DNA of 64,000 nucleotides, taken from positions 98,870,467 through 98,934,466 of the forward strand of contig CM041084.1 in assembly GCA_023079485.1 (NCBI GenBank), read 5' to 3'. Source of the DNA: Archilochus colubris. Lineage: Eukaryota > Chordata > Aves > Apodiformes > Trochilidae. The first letter of the stretch is position 1; each line of letters begins with the position of its first letter. The notes under the pieces are model-generated. The model did no database searches. It had not been told where the DNA came from and saw nothing but the letters and a program-made list of their open reading frames with translations. The position numbers were made by a program, and so were the translations under genes. Positions 38,180 to 48,480 of this stretch are shown here, piece by piece.

Positions 38180-38323
38180 GAATAACCTATTATGTATTTG
38201 AAGGCTGCAGTGATGTCTGTCATATGTACTCTTTTCTCTCATCCTCTCATCTTTATAGAGCTTCATTCCTTTCAAACTTTCTCTATGGTCTGCATCTGTT
38301 TTTTCCAAGTGGTCCAGATACTT
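38180..38323 (-). mobile_element. old CR1 remnant, left part
   Basis: On + it reads GAAGGCTGCAGTGATGTCTG, TCTCATCCTCTCATCTTTAT and GTCTGCATCTG..CCAAGTGGTCCAGATACTT. This follows the order of the CR1 interior (equivalent to the part around TGAAGGCT, CTCAGCCTCTCCTCA and CTCTGGAC) but is strongly diverged. It continues at 38815 after the foldback element. Confidence 0.6.
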
Positions 38324-38333
38324 GTAGTGTAAC

Positions 38334-38470
38334 GAGGCAACCAGGTGCCACTACTTGCCAGGGAGTGGGCATGAGCTTGTGTCAAGCCCACCTGTGCCTA
38401 ATTAAGGCAGGCCCCCACTGTGCATGAGCAGGACCAGGGGGCCAATAAAAGGTGAGGCCTGAGACACAGG
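38334..38470 (+). repeat. left outer inverted arm of the foldback element
   Basis: It starts GAGGCAACCAGGTGCCACTA and ends CCTGAGACACAGG. It pairs over its full 137-bp length with 38678-38814. It contains CCAATAAAAGG near its inner end. Confidence 0.9.
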
Positions 38471-38503
38471 CGGGGCTCCACTAGTGCTCATCGCCCTCAG
38501 GGT

Positions 38504-38580
38504 GAGGCTTGAGTGGCGCAGCCGGCTAAGACCCAGTACTGCAACACCGAGGCCCTGGGTTCGAGACTCCTCAGAGCCTC
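38504..38580 (+). ncRNA. tRNA-like / Pol III promoter-like sequence in the inner hairpin loop
   Basis: TGGCGCAGCCGG at 38514-38525 fits the A-box consensus TRGCNNAGYNGG at every position. GGTTCGAGACT at 38558-38568 fits the B box with one mismatch at the last base. The 32-nt spacing between them is normal for tRNA-type promoters. The ends (GGCTTGAG and CTCAGAGCC) can pair like an acceptor stem with a bulge. The anticodon arm is not convincing, so this is a tRNA-derived, SINE-like core rather than a functional tRNA. Confidence 0.55.
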
Positions 38581-38677
38581 ACCCTGAGGGCGATGAGCAC
38601 TAGTGGCACAATGAAGGTAATACAGTGCTCCAAGAGCGACTGACCTCTCTGCAAAGCGTGCTCAGGACTGAGCTGAG

Positions 38678-38814
38678 CTTGTGTCTCAGGACTCACCTTT
38701 TATTGGCCCCCTGGTTCTGCTCATGCGCAGTGGGGGCCCACCCTAATTAGGCACAGGTGGGCTTAACACAAGCTCATGCTCACTCCCTGGCAACTAGTGG
38801 CACCTGATTGCCTC
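38678..38814 (-). repeat. right outer inverted arm of the foldback element
   Basis: The reverse complement of the left arm with about 11 substitutions, mostly transitions; ends TAGTGGCACCTGATTGCCTC directly before the right target duplication. Confidence 0.9.
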
Positions 38815-38905
38815 AGATACTTCTTGAAGTTCAATGTCCAAAGTTAGGTAATATTTCAGATGAGAATTTACTAGCACATACTGAGGTTTAACAATTACCC
38901 AAGTA
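38815..38905 (-). mobile_element. old CR1 remnant, right part
   Basis: It continues the CR1 interior interrupted at 38323. On + it shows CTTGAAGTTCAATGTCCAAA, ATATTTCAGATGAGAATTTA and CTAGCACA, corresponding to the CR1 block that normally reads around GTGCCCAGAACTGG, CTCCAGATGAGGCC and CCAGCAC. Strongly diverged; the end is approximate. Confidence 0.55.
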
Positions 38906-39991
38906 TTTGCAAGTTGAAACTCCCTCTTTATGCATTAGTATATGGTAATTTTGCAACAGTAGTATATTCTTACACTCTCTGTGATTGACTGTAACCTATA
39001 AAGACTTTACTAAAGAACAGACTATTTTTTTAAGCCTCTACTTAAGCAGGTGAATATTCCCACTGTATAATGAAAACTTAAATTTCCCTATATTTTTCCA
39101 AAATGGTTTAATTTATCATCAAGGCTGATCTAAATTCTATCTTTCCCATCACAAATTTGCTTGTGGCACTTCCTATAGGGACCATCTGGAAATACCACGT
39201 TAAAGTGGTTTGTATATACAAAATGTTTGCTTTTCCTTTATATTTAATCTTTGTTTTGATTTTGCTGGTATCACAGTATCTCCCTGAGTTTAAATAAATT
39301 AAACTATATATTGCCCTTATGTAAATGAGATGAGAGTAAGTAGTGTAAAGGTGCACATGTGGTGTACTACTTTCTAGGCTGGGAAAAAAAATAATATAAA
39401 GAGGAAAATAAAAAAGTATAATAGCAGAAAGGAAGAAAAACCTTGCAATTAGTTTATGTTGAAATGCATATTTTTGCTTTGATGGAGTATGTAAGAATTT
39501 CATGAGGTCGTGGAGTGATTGCTGCCTTTGTTTTTTTGCTGCCAGGGAAATGAAAGCTAAATCTACAGCTCCATAATTTTCACCATAGAAATTAAGAAGT
39601 TTTTCAAATTAATTCTCTATTTTTCTGAATTTTTTACCATTCTGCAGTTAATATTATAATTCCTGACAGTTTCAGAATCGTGTGAGAAGGAAGTATACGT
39701 TTGTCTCCAAGTTACATTAATTAGTCTCCACATGTTGAAATGACTTCTGAATCAAAAGATTGGTTTGTTTTCATTTTCACACTGCTGTATTAAAACATCT
39801 GAAAATATTTCCATTTTGATAAAAGGAACATTTGAAAAGTATTTAAATTAGAGGCATCTTACAGCCTGTCACATCTTAAACCTTATACAGTTACAATTTT
39901 ATTTCGGTAATTAAGAGCAACCATACCTTTGACTTTTGCATCCAGAAGTCATTCAGTTTGGGCTATCTGCAAGAGCAAAGCAGATATGTAT
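38906..39991. other. unique AT-rich intronic sequence
   Basis: No gene recognised. The 131-codon minus ORF at 39108-39503 is rich in Phe, Tyr, Ile and Leu, as expected of a chance frame in AT-rich DNA. Confidence 0.5.
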
Positions 39992-40362
39992 AATGTCATG
40001 CAATTATAAAGGGTGGAAAAGACTTCTTAAGATCATCATGTCCAGCTGTCAAACAAACACCACCATGCCAACTAAACCATGTCCTGAAGTGCTATGTCCA
40101 CATGTTCTTTGAACAACTCTGTGTAGGGTGACTCCATCACTTCCTTGGGCAGCCTGTCCCAATGTCTGACCACTATTTAAGTAAAGACCTTTTTCCTAAT
40201 ATCCAACCTAACTTCCCAACCTCCACTTCACTACAACCTCCTTTCAGGCAGTTGTAGAGAGCAATAAGGTCTCCCTTCAGGCTCCTCTTCCCTAAAATAA
40301 ACAACCCCAATTCCCTCAGCTGCTCCTTATAAGACTTGTGACCCAGAGCCTTCACAGGGACA
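39992..40362 (-). mobile_element. CR1 LINE 3' part, antisense
   Basis: A diverged copy: 3' end at left, then the CATGCCAACTAAACCATGTCC, CTTCCTTGGGCAGCCTGTCC and TAATATCCAACCTAA boxes, then the coding tail (minus 40173-40355: [26 protein letters not shown]). The 5' truncation is near 40362. It belongs to a different CR1 family from the copy at 40578. Confidence 0.9.
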
Positions 40363-40577
40363 TTTTAAAATATTCTGCTCTTATGCTTGATTGCATTATT
40401 CAAAAGCAGCCCATGGGTAGTGTTTAGCATAAGTCCTGGAATTTTTAGCTTCTTCAGTTTGTTGGGTTTTTTCCATCCCCTTCCTCTTTTAGAGTTTAAA
40501 TACTCTTTCTTCCAGGATGGCTAGAAGCCACTACAGCATTTTCTAAATTATATAGGAGATGGATGTTGGTGGGTTGA

Positions 40578-40815
40578 TCATCATGGAATCATAGAATGGT
40601 TTGAATTAGAAGAGACCTTAAAAAGCATCTAGTTCCACCTCTGTCCTGCATGGGCAGGGACACCTTCCACAGGTTGCTCAAAGCCCCATCCAACCTGGGA
40701 CTGAACACTCCCAAGGATGAGGCAACCACGACTTCCCTAGGAAACCTGTTCCAGGGTCTCACCACCCTCACACTAAAGAATTTCTTCCTAATGTCTGTTT
40801 CCTCAGAGCCTTGCA
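40578..40815 (-). mobile_element. CR1 LINE 3' end, antisense
   Basis: The tail ATCATGGAATCATAGAATGG is followed by the GGGCAGGGACACCTTCCA, AACCTGTTCCAGGGTCTCAC and AAGAATTTCTTCCTAATGTC boxes. The coding remnant on minus is DIRKKFFSVRVVRPWNRFPR. It is truncated at about 40815. Confidence 0.92.
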
Positions 40816-42170
40816 AGTATTGCTTGACACTATTAAAATTTTGTTGTTAGAAGTCCTTATTTAGATTAATGAAGGATTTCTGGTTAGCCACAGCTGCATT
40901 GTATGGAACTAACACTGAAAATCTCCTAGATAATTTCTTTAGGAAGGGAAAAGAAGAAATACAGAAAGGGTGAGCTTGGCTGGTCTTAAGACATCAAGAG
41001 GTAGATCTGTCTTGCTTCACTAATGGTATCTCCTTATAACAATCTGATTCCAAGAAGTAGTAGTATTCATGCAGTAATATAGTTTTGTTGTTGAGTTTTT
41101 ACTTTTGGTGGAACAAAGTTCTGATTATTAGATTAGTTTATGCCTTTTGAATATAGAATCTGTGAGATGGGCAATGAAAATTAGATCACAAGTAATATAG
41201 GGTTTCATACTTCAGTATACATGCTATAATTCTTTGGTTTGCTTATTCTTTCAGAACAGTACTTGAGTCCAGGAGAAATGTAACTAAGAATATTTCAACT
41301 ATTCACTAAATAAGTTTATATTCTATGCTGTCTAGAATACCAAAAAGGGCATTTAAGGTATTTCTGGACATTTTTCTTGTACAGCAAATAATAGAACTGA
41401 TGAAGCTGAAAGATTCCTCGAAAACATGCTAAAAAGTTTTTATGAATCCCTGCAGTTGTTTATGACATGTGGTTAGGGTGCTTTATTTACACAATAGTTA
41501 TGCAAAGAAAAAGGGAAAATAGGCTTAAAGAACCAAGTTGCCTAGATAGCTTCTCTGTTAGATCATGCATCTAAATGCATGTACTTCTCTGTCCCCAGTA
41601 TGCCGTGGTGAATATTAAACAAATGCATGCCACCATTGTGGAATCATAATAACTTTCTGCTTTAGACAAATTTTGAAATGATTTCTTGGCTAAAAGACCA
41701 TCCTGTGTTTGCATTACTACCAGCATGTCCCTGAGGTTCTGGGTTATATTAGGAAGCAGCAATGCCCAGTACAAATAAATTAGGTTTCACCATTTATTGA
41801 AAGCTCAGACTCAGGACTGCAACTGATCTTTCACAGGAGTGAATAATTACTTTTTCCTGTATACCTGCTGAGATTCTATGCCTTTTATACATTCTGGAGT
41901 GTATGTTTTTAAGGTAGAGCTGGTTTTGAGCAGTACTGTATCTGTAAAGGTTATTGCATTTCTACTTGGGCTTATTAACCCATTGGAAAGAAAGATTCTG
42001 CTTTTATTTATAAAGGGACGAAAGATTAGGAGATTTTTATGGTTTTCATGGTGTACTTCTGGAGTCTTTATTTCTGGGCTCACACATTGCCATGTGAAAA
42101 CTAAGCAGCATTCTAAATACTCATTTCAGCTGTTATATATAAGATCTTCTGTATAATGTTATAACTCTGT
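40816..42170. other. unique AT-rich intronic sequence
   Basis: No gene or further repeat recognised. Confidence 0.5.
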
Positions 42171-43110
42171 AATCATAGAATGGTTTGAATTGAAAGGACC
42201 TTAACGATCATCCACATCCAACCCCCTGCCGTGGGCAGGGACAACCTCCCACTAGACCAGGTTGCCCAAGACCCCATCCAACCTGGTCTTGAACACTTCC
42301 AGGGAGGGGGAATCCACAACTTCCCTGGGCAACCTGTGCCAGTGTCTCACCACCCTCACAGGAAAGAATTTCTTCCTAATATGTAATCTAAATCTACCCT
42401 CTTTCAGCTTAATACCATTACCCCTTGTCCTATCACTACATGCCCTTATAAATACTCCCCCTCCAGCTTTCCTGTAGCCCCTTCATGTACTGGAAGGCCT
42501 CTATAAGGTCTACCTGGAGCCTTGCTTCTTCAGGCTGAACAAGCCCAGCTCTCTCAGACTGTGTCCCTTACACCCTGATCACCCCTGGAGCCATCCTTTG
42601 GACTCACTCTGAGAACTGTGTGTTCTTCTTGTGTCGGGAGCTCCAAAACTGAACACAGTACTACTGGTGGGGAGGGGCAGAATCACTTCCCTCCTCTTGC
42701 TGACTGTGCTTCTTTTGATGTAGCTCAGGGTTTGCTTGGCTTTCTGGGCTGCAAACACAAATTGCTAGCTCATGTTGAGGTTTTCATCAACCAACACCAC
42801 AAAGTCCTTCTCTTCAGGGCTGTAATCAATCCATTCTCTGGCAAGCTGGTATTTGGGCTTGGGATTGTTGACACCTTCATCTTGTTGAACTTCAAGAGGC
42901 TTGCATGGGCCCACCTCTTAAGCCTGTCTAGGTCCCTCTGAATAGCCTCTCTTGCCTCCAGCATCTCTACCACACCATGCAGCTTGGTGTCATCAGCAAA
43001 TTTGCTGATGGTGTACTCAATTCCACTGTCCATGTAACTGACAAAGATGCTGAACAGCACCAGTTCCAGTACTGACCCTTGAGGAACACCACTTATCACT
43101 GGCCTCCATC
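42171..43110 (-). mobile_element. CR1 LINE with RT catalytic region, antisense
   Basis: The tail AATCATAGAATGGTTTGAAT at left is followed by about 940 bp of continuous CR1, reaching up through the RT palm. It is one of the longest CR1 copies here, with several frame breaks. The boundary on the right (5' truncation) is near CACTGGCCTCCATC. Confidence 0.94.
42770..43099 (-). pseudogene. CR1 ORF2 reverse-transcriptase palm remnant
   Basis: A 109-codon frame starting [19 protein letters not shown], matching the CR1 SGVPQGS box. It then has [14 protein letters not shown], the catalytic FADD box with both metal-binding aspartates at about residues 37-38, and [13 protein letters not shown]. The frame then drifts into non-CR1 residues after FNKMK, a frameshift. 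It lacks the endonuclease and RT fingers, so it is a dead fragment. Confidence 0.9.
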
Positions 43111-43317
43111 AAGAGGTGCAGGCTTTTTGCGTCTCAGTTGTAGGCAGGATGAGTACACCTGACTGCCAGGTAGTAGAAAGAAGGGTGATCATCGCCTTGT
43201 TTTAGGGGCTGTGTGTAGGAGGGATCAAATAGTTGCTGTCTGTCTTCCTCTGCACTCTTAAGGGTGTGAGTTGAAGTAATAAATGTAAGGAAGAAATCAA
43301 GGCCAGCTGTGAAGGAT

Positions 43318-43517
43318 AAGGCACTTGATAAATGACAGACAGGAGAGCAGAATGCATGTGTGAAGGAAAAAAAAGCAGAAGACAATAACTGATTTTTTGG
43401 TTTATACTCTTGGTTAGTGCTCTTAGTAAGCTTAGAATTAAGAGCAGGCCTCTATTTTTCTAAGTTGCCTCTTCCTTAGCTTGCCCCCTAGCTGTATACT
43501 TAACCTTCCACCTTCCT
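43318..43517. repeat. 200-bp tandem duplication, copy 1
   Basis: It starts AAGGCACTTGATAAATGACA and ends AACCTTCCACCTTCCT. The period to copy 2 is exactly 200 bp. It contains a few short insertions relative to copy 2. It is not a mobile element I recognise. Confidence 0.95.
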
Positions 43518-43704
43518 AAGGCACTTGATAAATGATAGACAGGAGAGCAGAATGCATGTGTGAAGGAAACAAAAGCAGAAGACAACTGATTTGTTGGTTT
43601 ATCCTCTTGGTTAATGCTCTTAGTAAGCTTAGAATCAAGAGTAGGCCTCTATTTTTCTACGTTGCCTCTTAGCTTGCCCCCTAGTTGTATACTTAACCTT
43701 CCTA
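43518..43704. repeat. 200-bp tandem duplication, copy 2
   Basis: It starts AAGGCACTTGATAAATGATA and ends near AACCTTCCTATG. It is similar to copy 1 throughout, with scattered substitutions and a few short deletions, so the duplication is fairly recent but not brand new. Confidence 0.95.
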
Positions 43705-46700
43705 TGAAAATGTTTTTGGACAGCATGCATTGCCAGCTGCTTTTAAGTCTCAAGTTCCCAGAAAGACTGTTATCCCCATTGTGAAAAGTTTTAAAGGCCA
43801 GCAAAGTCAGAAACAGGGTTCTCACAAAAACTGTTACAGTGAGAAAACTTGTCTTCAGGGTTAGACCTTCCCTTCCCAGTGACACCAGTCCTACTGCTAG
43901 AGTGGTTATCTTGGCTCATTGGCAGCATTTTGCTGTAGCAGTATGGGGTGTGTAAGGACCAACACCACAGTGCTTTAGCAACCAGCATCTCTGAGCTCAT
44001 GTAGATCTCCAGGGTAAATGTTCCCTCTTTGATCATTCATATCACTGTAATATAAATATTTTACTGGGGAGTCTTATTTAGAATTACTGTTCAGGAACAG
44101 GAAACTATACATTTGTGTGCAGGACACTGCTTATACAAATTCCTTCCATTGAGAATAAATATTTCATTTTATTTCTGAGGATTTTTCTCTTCTGTTTGGC
44201 TGTTTACATCTTACTGTATTGCTCTTTATTATGTAATCACTGAGGATTTCTAGAAAACACGATTCCTTAGTGTAACACTGTGATCCTTTGCATGTGTCTG
44301 TGCCCACATTTAAGATTGAGAGGGTTTTGTTATGAGCCCTTGGGCCTGAGCTTTCTGCACCTCTTGATGCTTTACATTGGCAGCAAAACCTGGGTCTCAG
44401 CAGGGAAGCAAAGAGCAGATCTGAGCTGAGATGATGACAGCTGCTTACCACAGCCACTCTGCTATGGCTGGACCAGTAGTTGGGCATCTCAGCTGCAAGC
44501 ACAAGTGAGGTGTAATGCCTGGGGGTGACAGCTGTGAGGAGGGGTCCCTGGCAGGCCAACACCCCCAGTGCATGGGCTCCCCTTGGGCAACTGGGGCTGG
44601 GGGCTGCTCAGAACAAAAGCCAGATCTTGACTCAAGGTTAACCTCAAGTTGAAAGGACTGGGTTTACTGAGATGGTCCATGTAAATCAAATCACCCTGTG
44701 AAACAAAGAAAAAGGCATCACTTACATAAATGTGGCTTGGAGCCATTTGGGAAAAATGTTTTCTTCACAAGGTTGGACTTGAAATGCTTTTGTGGGCTTT
44801 CCTGTGTCAGTCTGTTAGAGTATGATCCTAAACCTGGGTCAAATATGATGTAAACTTGCATTCTTTAATTCCAAATGGAAGATCTGTCTTAACAGTCCCT
44901 TCAATTTCTGCCAGATATGAGTCTGAATCAATAGCCACACAGGCTGCCTTACTCGTTCTGCATAAATGATGTGCAGCTCATCTCACTGTCGTGCTTATGC
45001 TCAATGCAAAGTAAAATGAATAAGAAATTCCTTAACACTCACAAAAGAAATGAAAATGCCTCTCACATCTGTTGAAGGAAAAGAACCCATTAGGAGGCTT
45101 TGAAAAGGTTAGGCTTGATTTCAAAGGTCTTAAACATCCTTCTTTTTGAGAGTCTTTTTTCTCATTACAACTCCAACAGTTATTTTCCTGATCTATATAT
45201 CTAAAGCATTTGCACCATTTACATCTGTATATACTATGTTTACTGCCAAATTTTATGATACCACATTTCTTTTAGGGATTTGTTTAAAGAAATCAGTAAT
45301 ATGAATTTCAGAAAGGTTATAGTCATTATCTAGACCAAAACCAGAAAGATTTTGAACTACATCAGTGAAAGGCGTAGCAAGTGAAAAATATTTTATGACA
45401 GAACTGTAATCCTATTTTTATGTGTCTAGCAATAAGGAGAGTAGACTATGCTATCTTTTGAAGTCAAGTGACAAGAGAATGAACTTGATTTCCAGATATC
45501 ATCAGTGACGCCAAATGCTTATTTAAAAACTGTGAAACAATTTAAGCATTTTCCCGCTGAAGTAGTATGAAATTCTGAAAAGCATTTGTGATGCACTCCA
45601 GCCAGTGGCTGATAAGACTTTTCCTGAGCTTTTTGAGGTGTATTATCCTCCATGTATTAACATAATTCTGTGGGAGAGAGAGTACATTGCTTAATGAAAG
45701 CTTCTTCTAGTATTTTTCTGTTATGTATACAGTCGTATATTTCAAAATAAGACAAGCAGACCCCAGTCCAAAGGACGTGGTGATAAAAACTGACAACTCT
45801 TTATGCATTTTAGTTCATACATTACCTTACTTACGAAGACTGTATGGCCAAGAAATGTTATATAGCTAATCCTTTTTCAGCGTTTCTGGAACACAAGTTT
45901 AGAACATTGAAATGCAAAAGGACAATTTTTAACTCATCCTTTAGAGCCAGCAGTTTGACTTGGTCATGGATTGTGTCCCTGCCATTTCTTGGTGATGCCA
46001 CAGATAGCACACAGCAGGTTCCAGGAAATTCCTTATTTCTCTAGACCCTAGAGGTTTGTCTGTGAATAATGTCATGTTTCATGAGAGAACTCATGTACCT
46101 TCACTCTAGAAATGTCAAAGGCCTCAAATGACACCCAGAAGAGGCTCTGTTGTAGAGTCAAGCAACTTACCATCATTCTTAGAAATACAGTCCTTATTTT
46201 ACATGCTAAGCTTGATTTTAATAATCCTAAAACTCTTGCATCCACCTGGAGGGTGTGGTGGTCTAGTGCTAATTAAACACAGCTGCAGTATAAAACTTGT
46301 GGAATTACAAGACATACTAGTAAAAGTCTTACTTCTAAGTATGGACTTTCCACCCATGTTTTAATAGAAAAGAAGATAAAAAATATTTTTCTTGTGGCTA
46401 ATTTTTTCTTTATGGATGCAGACGTGAGGTAGAGATTCCTAAACTGCAACTGATATGCCAGACAAATATTGCAAGAGTAAAAAACAATTGTAGCTGTTGC
46501 TGTGGTGGTGGCAACAGTTCCAACTTTATAACACATCTGGTTTCACAGTTCCCATTAGTTCATATTTATCCTTTACTTTATTCTTGGCTATCTGATCTTT
46601 TATTTTGTCTAAGAGTACAAGACTAACAAAAACACTAACAGTGATGTGAAAAGGGGCAAGGGATGCCTTTTAAACTTCTATCGGGTTGTGCTTAATTTAT

Positions 46701-47225
46701 TTCTGTTTATATAAACACACAGGTTTTCATCTTCAGGGGCCTTGTTCATTACAGCAGGAACTTTCTGTCATTATTAAATTTTAGTACTATGTAGCAACCT
46801 GTGCAATTTCAGGAATCAAACTGATTAAATTACCGAGTTAGGCAACCTCACTAAGCAGGGGGTAGACATTTCAGCACTGTTTTTTTCAGTTACAAAATTG
46901 AGTTTCATGGAATTGTCTGAAGTTTAAACAACTGTAACTACCAGCAAGGAAGAAAAGCACTCAGTATGGGCAGTAGCATAGAAGCTCAGTTTCTATAACT
47001 TTTCAAGTATGGGTGCTTCCAAAGATACCCAGAGAGGTATATAACAGGCAAGATTACAGGGGCTGCAATACTTTGGGATCTAAAAGAAAAAAAGAAGTAA
47101 ATTATTTCACTATCAACATGGACATTCAGTATTATCTGCAGTGCATATAAATATCCCACAGTAATCACTTATCTGCAGAACAGAGATATTGAACAGCAAT
47201 ATTTGTTGAGATGCTGTGATGAAAT
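43705..47225. other. unique intronic sequence
   Basis: No gene recognised. A GC-richer patch at about 44330-44620 supports ORFs of 132 and 85 codons on the minus strand, with no family resemblance. Confidence 0.5.
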
Positions 47226-47497
47226 CAGAGAATCACAGAATAGATGTGGTTGAGAAGGACCTCTGAGATCACTGAGTCCAACACTACACAAATACACACA
47301 AAAATAACACAGAAAACCCCATCAAAACAAAACATAACCCCTACATACTGAGCCACTGGGCCATGTCCTGAAGGTCCTCATGTTTCTTAAAACCTCCAGG
47401 GAGGTGGTTGAGTCAACATCCCCGGGGAGGCTGTTCCAGTGCCTGAGCACTCTTTCAGTAAAGAAATTCTTTCTAATATTTAACCTAAAGCTCCCAA
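47226..47497 (-). mobile_element. CR1 LINE 3' end, antisense
   Basis: The tail is AATCACAGAATAGATGTGG, followed by an A/C-rich stretch (47279-47340). The CATGTCCTGAAGGTCCTCATG and AAGAAATTCTTTCTAATATT boxes come next. It stops at CTCCCAA, exactly where the next CR1 3' tail starts. Its 5' remainder is not seen on the far side, so it was probably already truncated here or the rest was lost. Confidence 0.88.
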
Positions 47498-48333
47498 GAT
47501 CATAGAATCATAGAATTGGCTGGGTTGGAAGGGACCTCAGAGATTATCGAGTCCAACCCTTGAACCACCGTTGCAGTTGCTAGACCATGGCACTGAGTGC
47601 CACATCCAGTCTCTTTTTAAATATCTCCAGGGACGGAGAATCCACTACTTCCCTGGGCAGCCCATTCCAATGCCTGATCACCCTCTCTGTAAAGAAATTC
47701 TTTCTAATATCTAACCTAAACTTCCCCCAACACAACTTAAGACTATGCCCTCTTGTCTTGCTGAGAGCTGCCTGGGAAAAGAGACCAACCCCGCCCTGGC
47801 TACACACTCCTTTCAGGGAGTTGTAGAGAGCAATGAGGTCTCCCCTGAGCCGCCTCTTCTTTAGGCTGAACAGCCCCAGCTCCCTCAGCCTCTCCTCATA
47901 GGGTCTGTGCTCGAGTCCCTTTCCCAGCCTGGTTGCCCTCCTTTGGACCTGCTCCAGAACCTCAATATCTTTCCTAAACTGAGGGGCCCAGAACTGGACA
48001 CAGTACTCGAGGTGTGGCCTCACCAGCGCTGAGTACAGGGGCAGAATCCCTCCCCTGGACCTGCTGGCGACGCTGTTCCTGATACAGGCCAGGATGCCAT
48101 TGGCCTTCTTGGCCACCTGGGCACACTGCTGGCTCATGTTCAGCTTCCTGTCAATCCAGACTCCCAGGTCCCTTTCTGCCTGGCTGCTCTCCAGCCACTC
48201 TGTCCCCAGCTTGTAGCACTGCATGGGGTTGTTGTGGCCAAAGTGCAGGACCGGGCACTTGGCCGTGTTAAACCTCATCCCATTGGAATCAGCCCAACTC
48301 TCCAGTCTGTCCAGGTCCCTCTGCAGAGCCCTC
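47498..48333 (-). mobile_element. CR1 LINE, youngest-looking copy, antisense
   Basis: The tail GATCATAGAATCATAGAATT is followed by 836 bp of CR1 with an uninterrupted reading frame on the minus strand. It is the same family as 3552-4204 and the pieces at 19609-20038, but with no frame break. It is 5' truncated within the RT domain at about 48333. Confidence 0.95.
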
Positions 48334-48479
48334 GATGTGCAGAAGGAGGGGATGAATGAAAGTGGGGGGCAAAGCCAGAAGATATGCAGCAGTCTTTGGC
48401 TGAGCAGCTCGGAGCTGATGTTAGGCTTGCTTTTCTGCAGCCCTTGAGTCTGGTACTCATGGAGCTGTTGCCTCAACAA
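47580..48479 (-). pseudogene. CR1 ORF2 C-terminal part fused to 5' flank (299 codons)
   Basis: The longest ORF of the window. Residues 1-49 come from the flanking DNA at 48334-48479. Residues 50-299 are CR1: [110 protein letters not shown], and the end [10 protein letters not shown]. These are the thumb and C-terminal domain. The endonuclease, fingers and FADD box are absent, so it has no enzymatic capacity. The ATG is accidental. Confidence 0.9.
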
Positions 48480-48480
48480 G
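48334..48480. other. flank of the young CR1, unidentified
   Basis: A moderately GC-rich stretch that ends the open frame of the CR1 on its 5' side. I do not recognise it as CR1 or any other repeat. Confidence 0.4.

Larger units (their letters stand above)
38324..38814. mobile_element. foldback (MITE-like) element with a tRNA-like core
   Basis: A 491-bp GC-rich element flanked by the 8-bp direct repeat AGATACTT (38316-38323 and 38815-38822), the size expected for hAT-type transposition. Outer inverted arms are 137 bp each (38334-38470 and 38678-38814; about 11 mismatches and no gaps by eye). An inner perfect inverted repeat of 32 bp each (38478-38509 and 38575-38606) encloses a tRNA-like sequence with Pol III A and B boxes. 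The left end has ten extra bases (GTAGTGTAAC) with no partner on the right. There is no transposase ORF, so it is non-autonomous. I do not recognise the family. Confidence 0.8.

Noticed and set aside
39108..39503. 131-codon minus ORF with many hydrophobic residues
   Set aside because: It looks like a membrane protein only because AT-rich DNA gives Phe, Ile, Leu and Tyr codons; no motif, no splice context.
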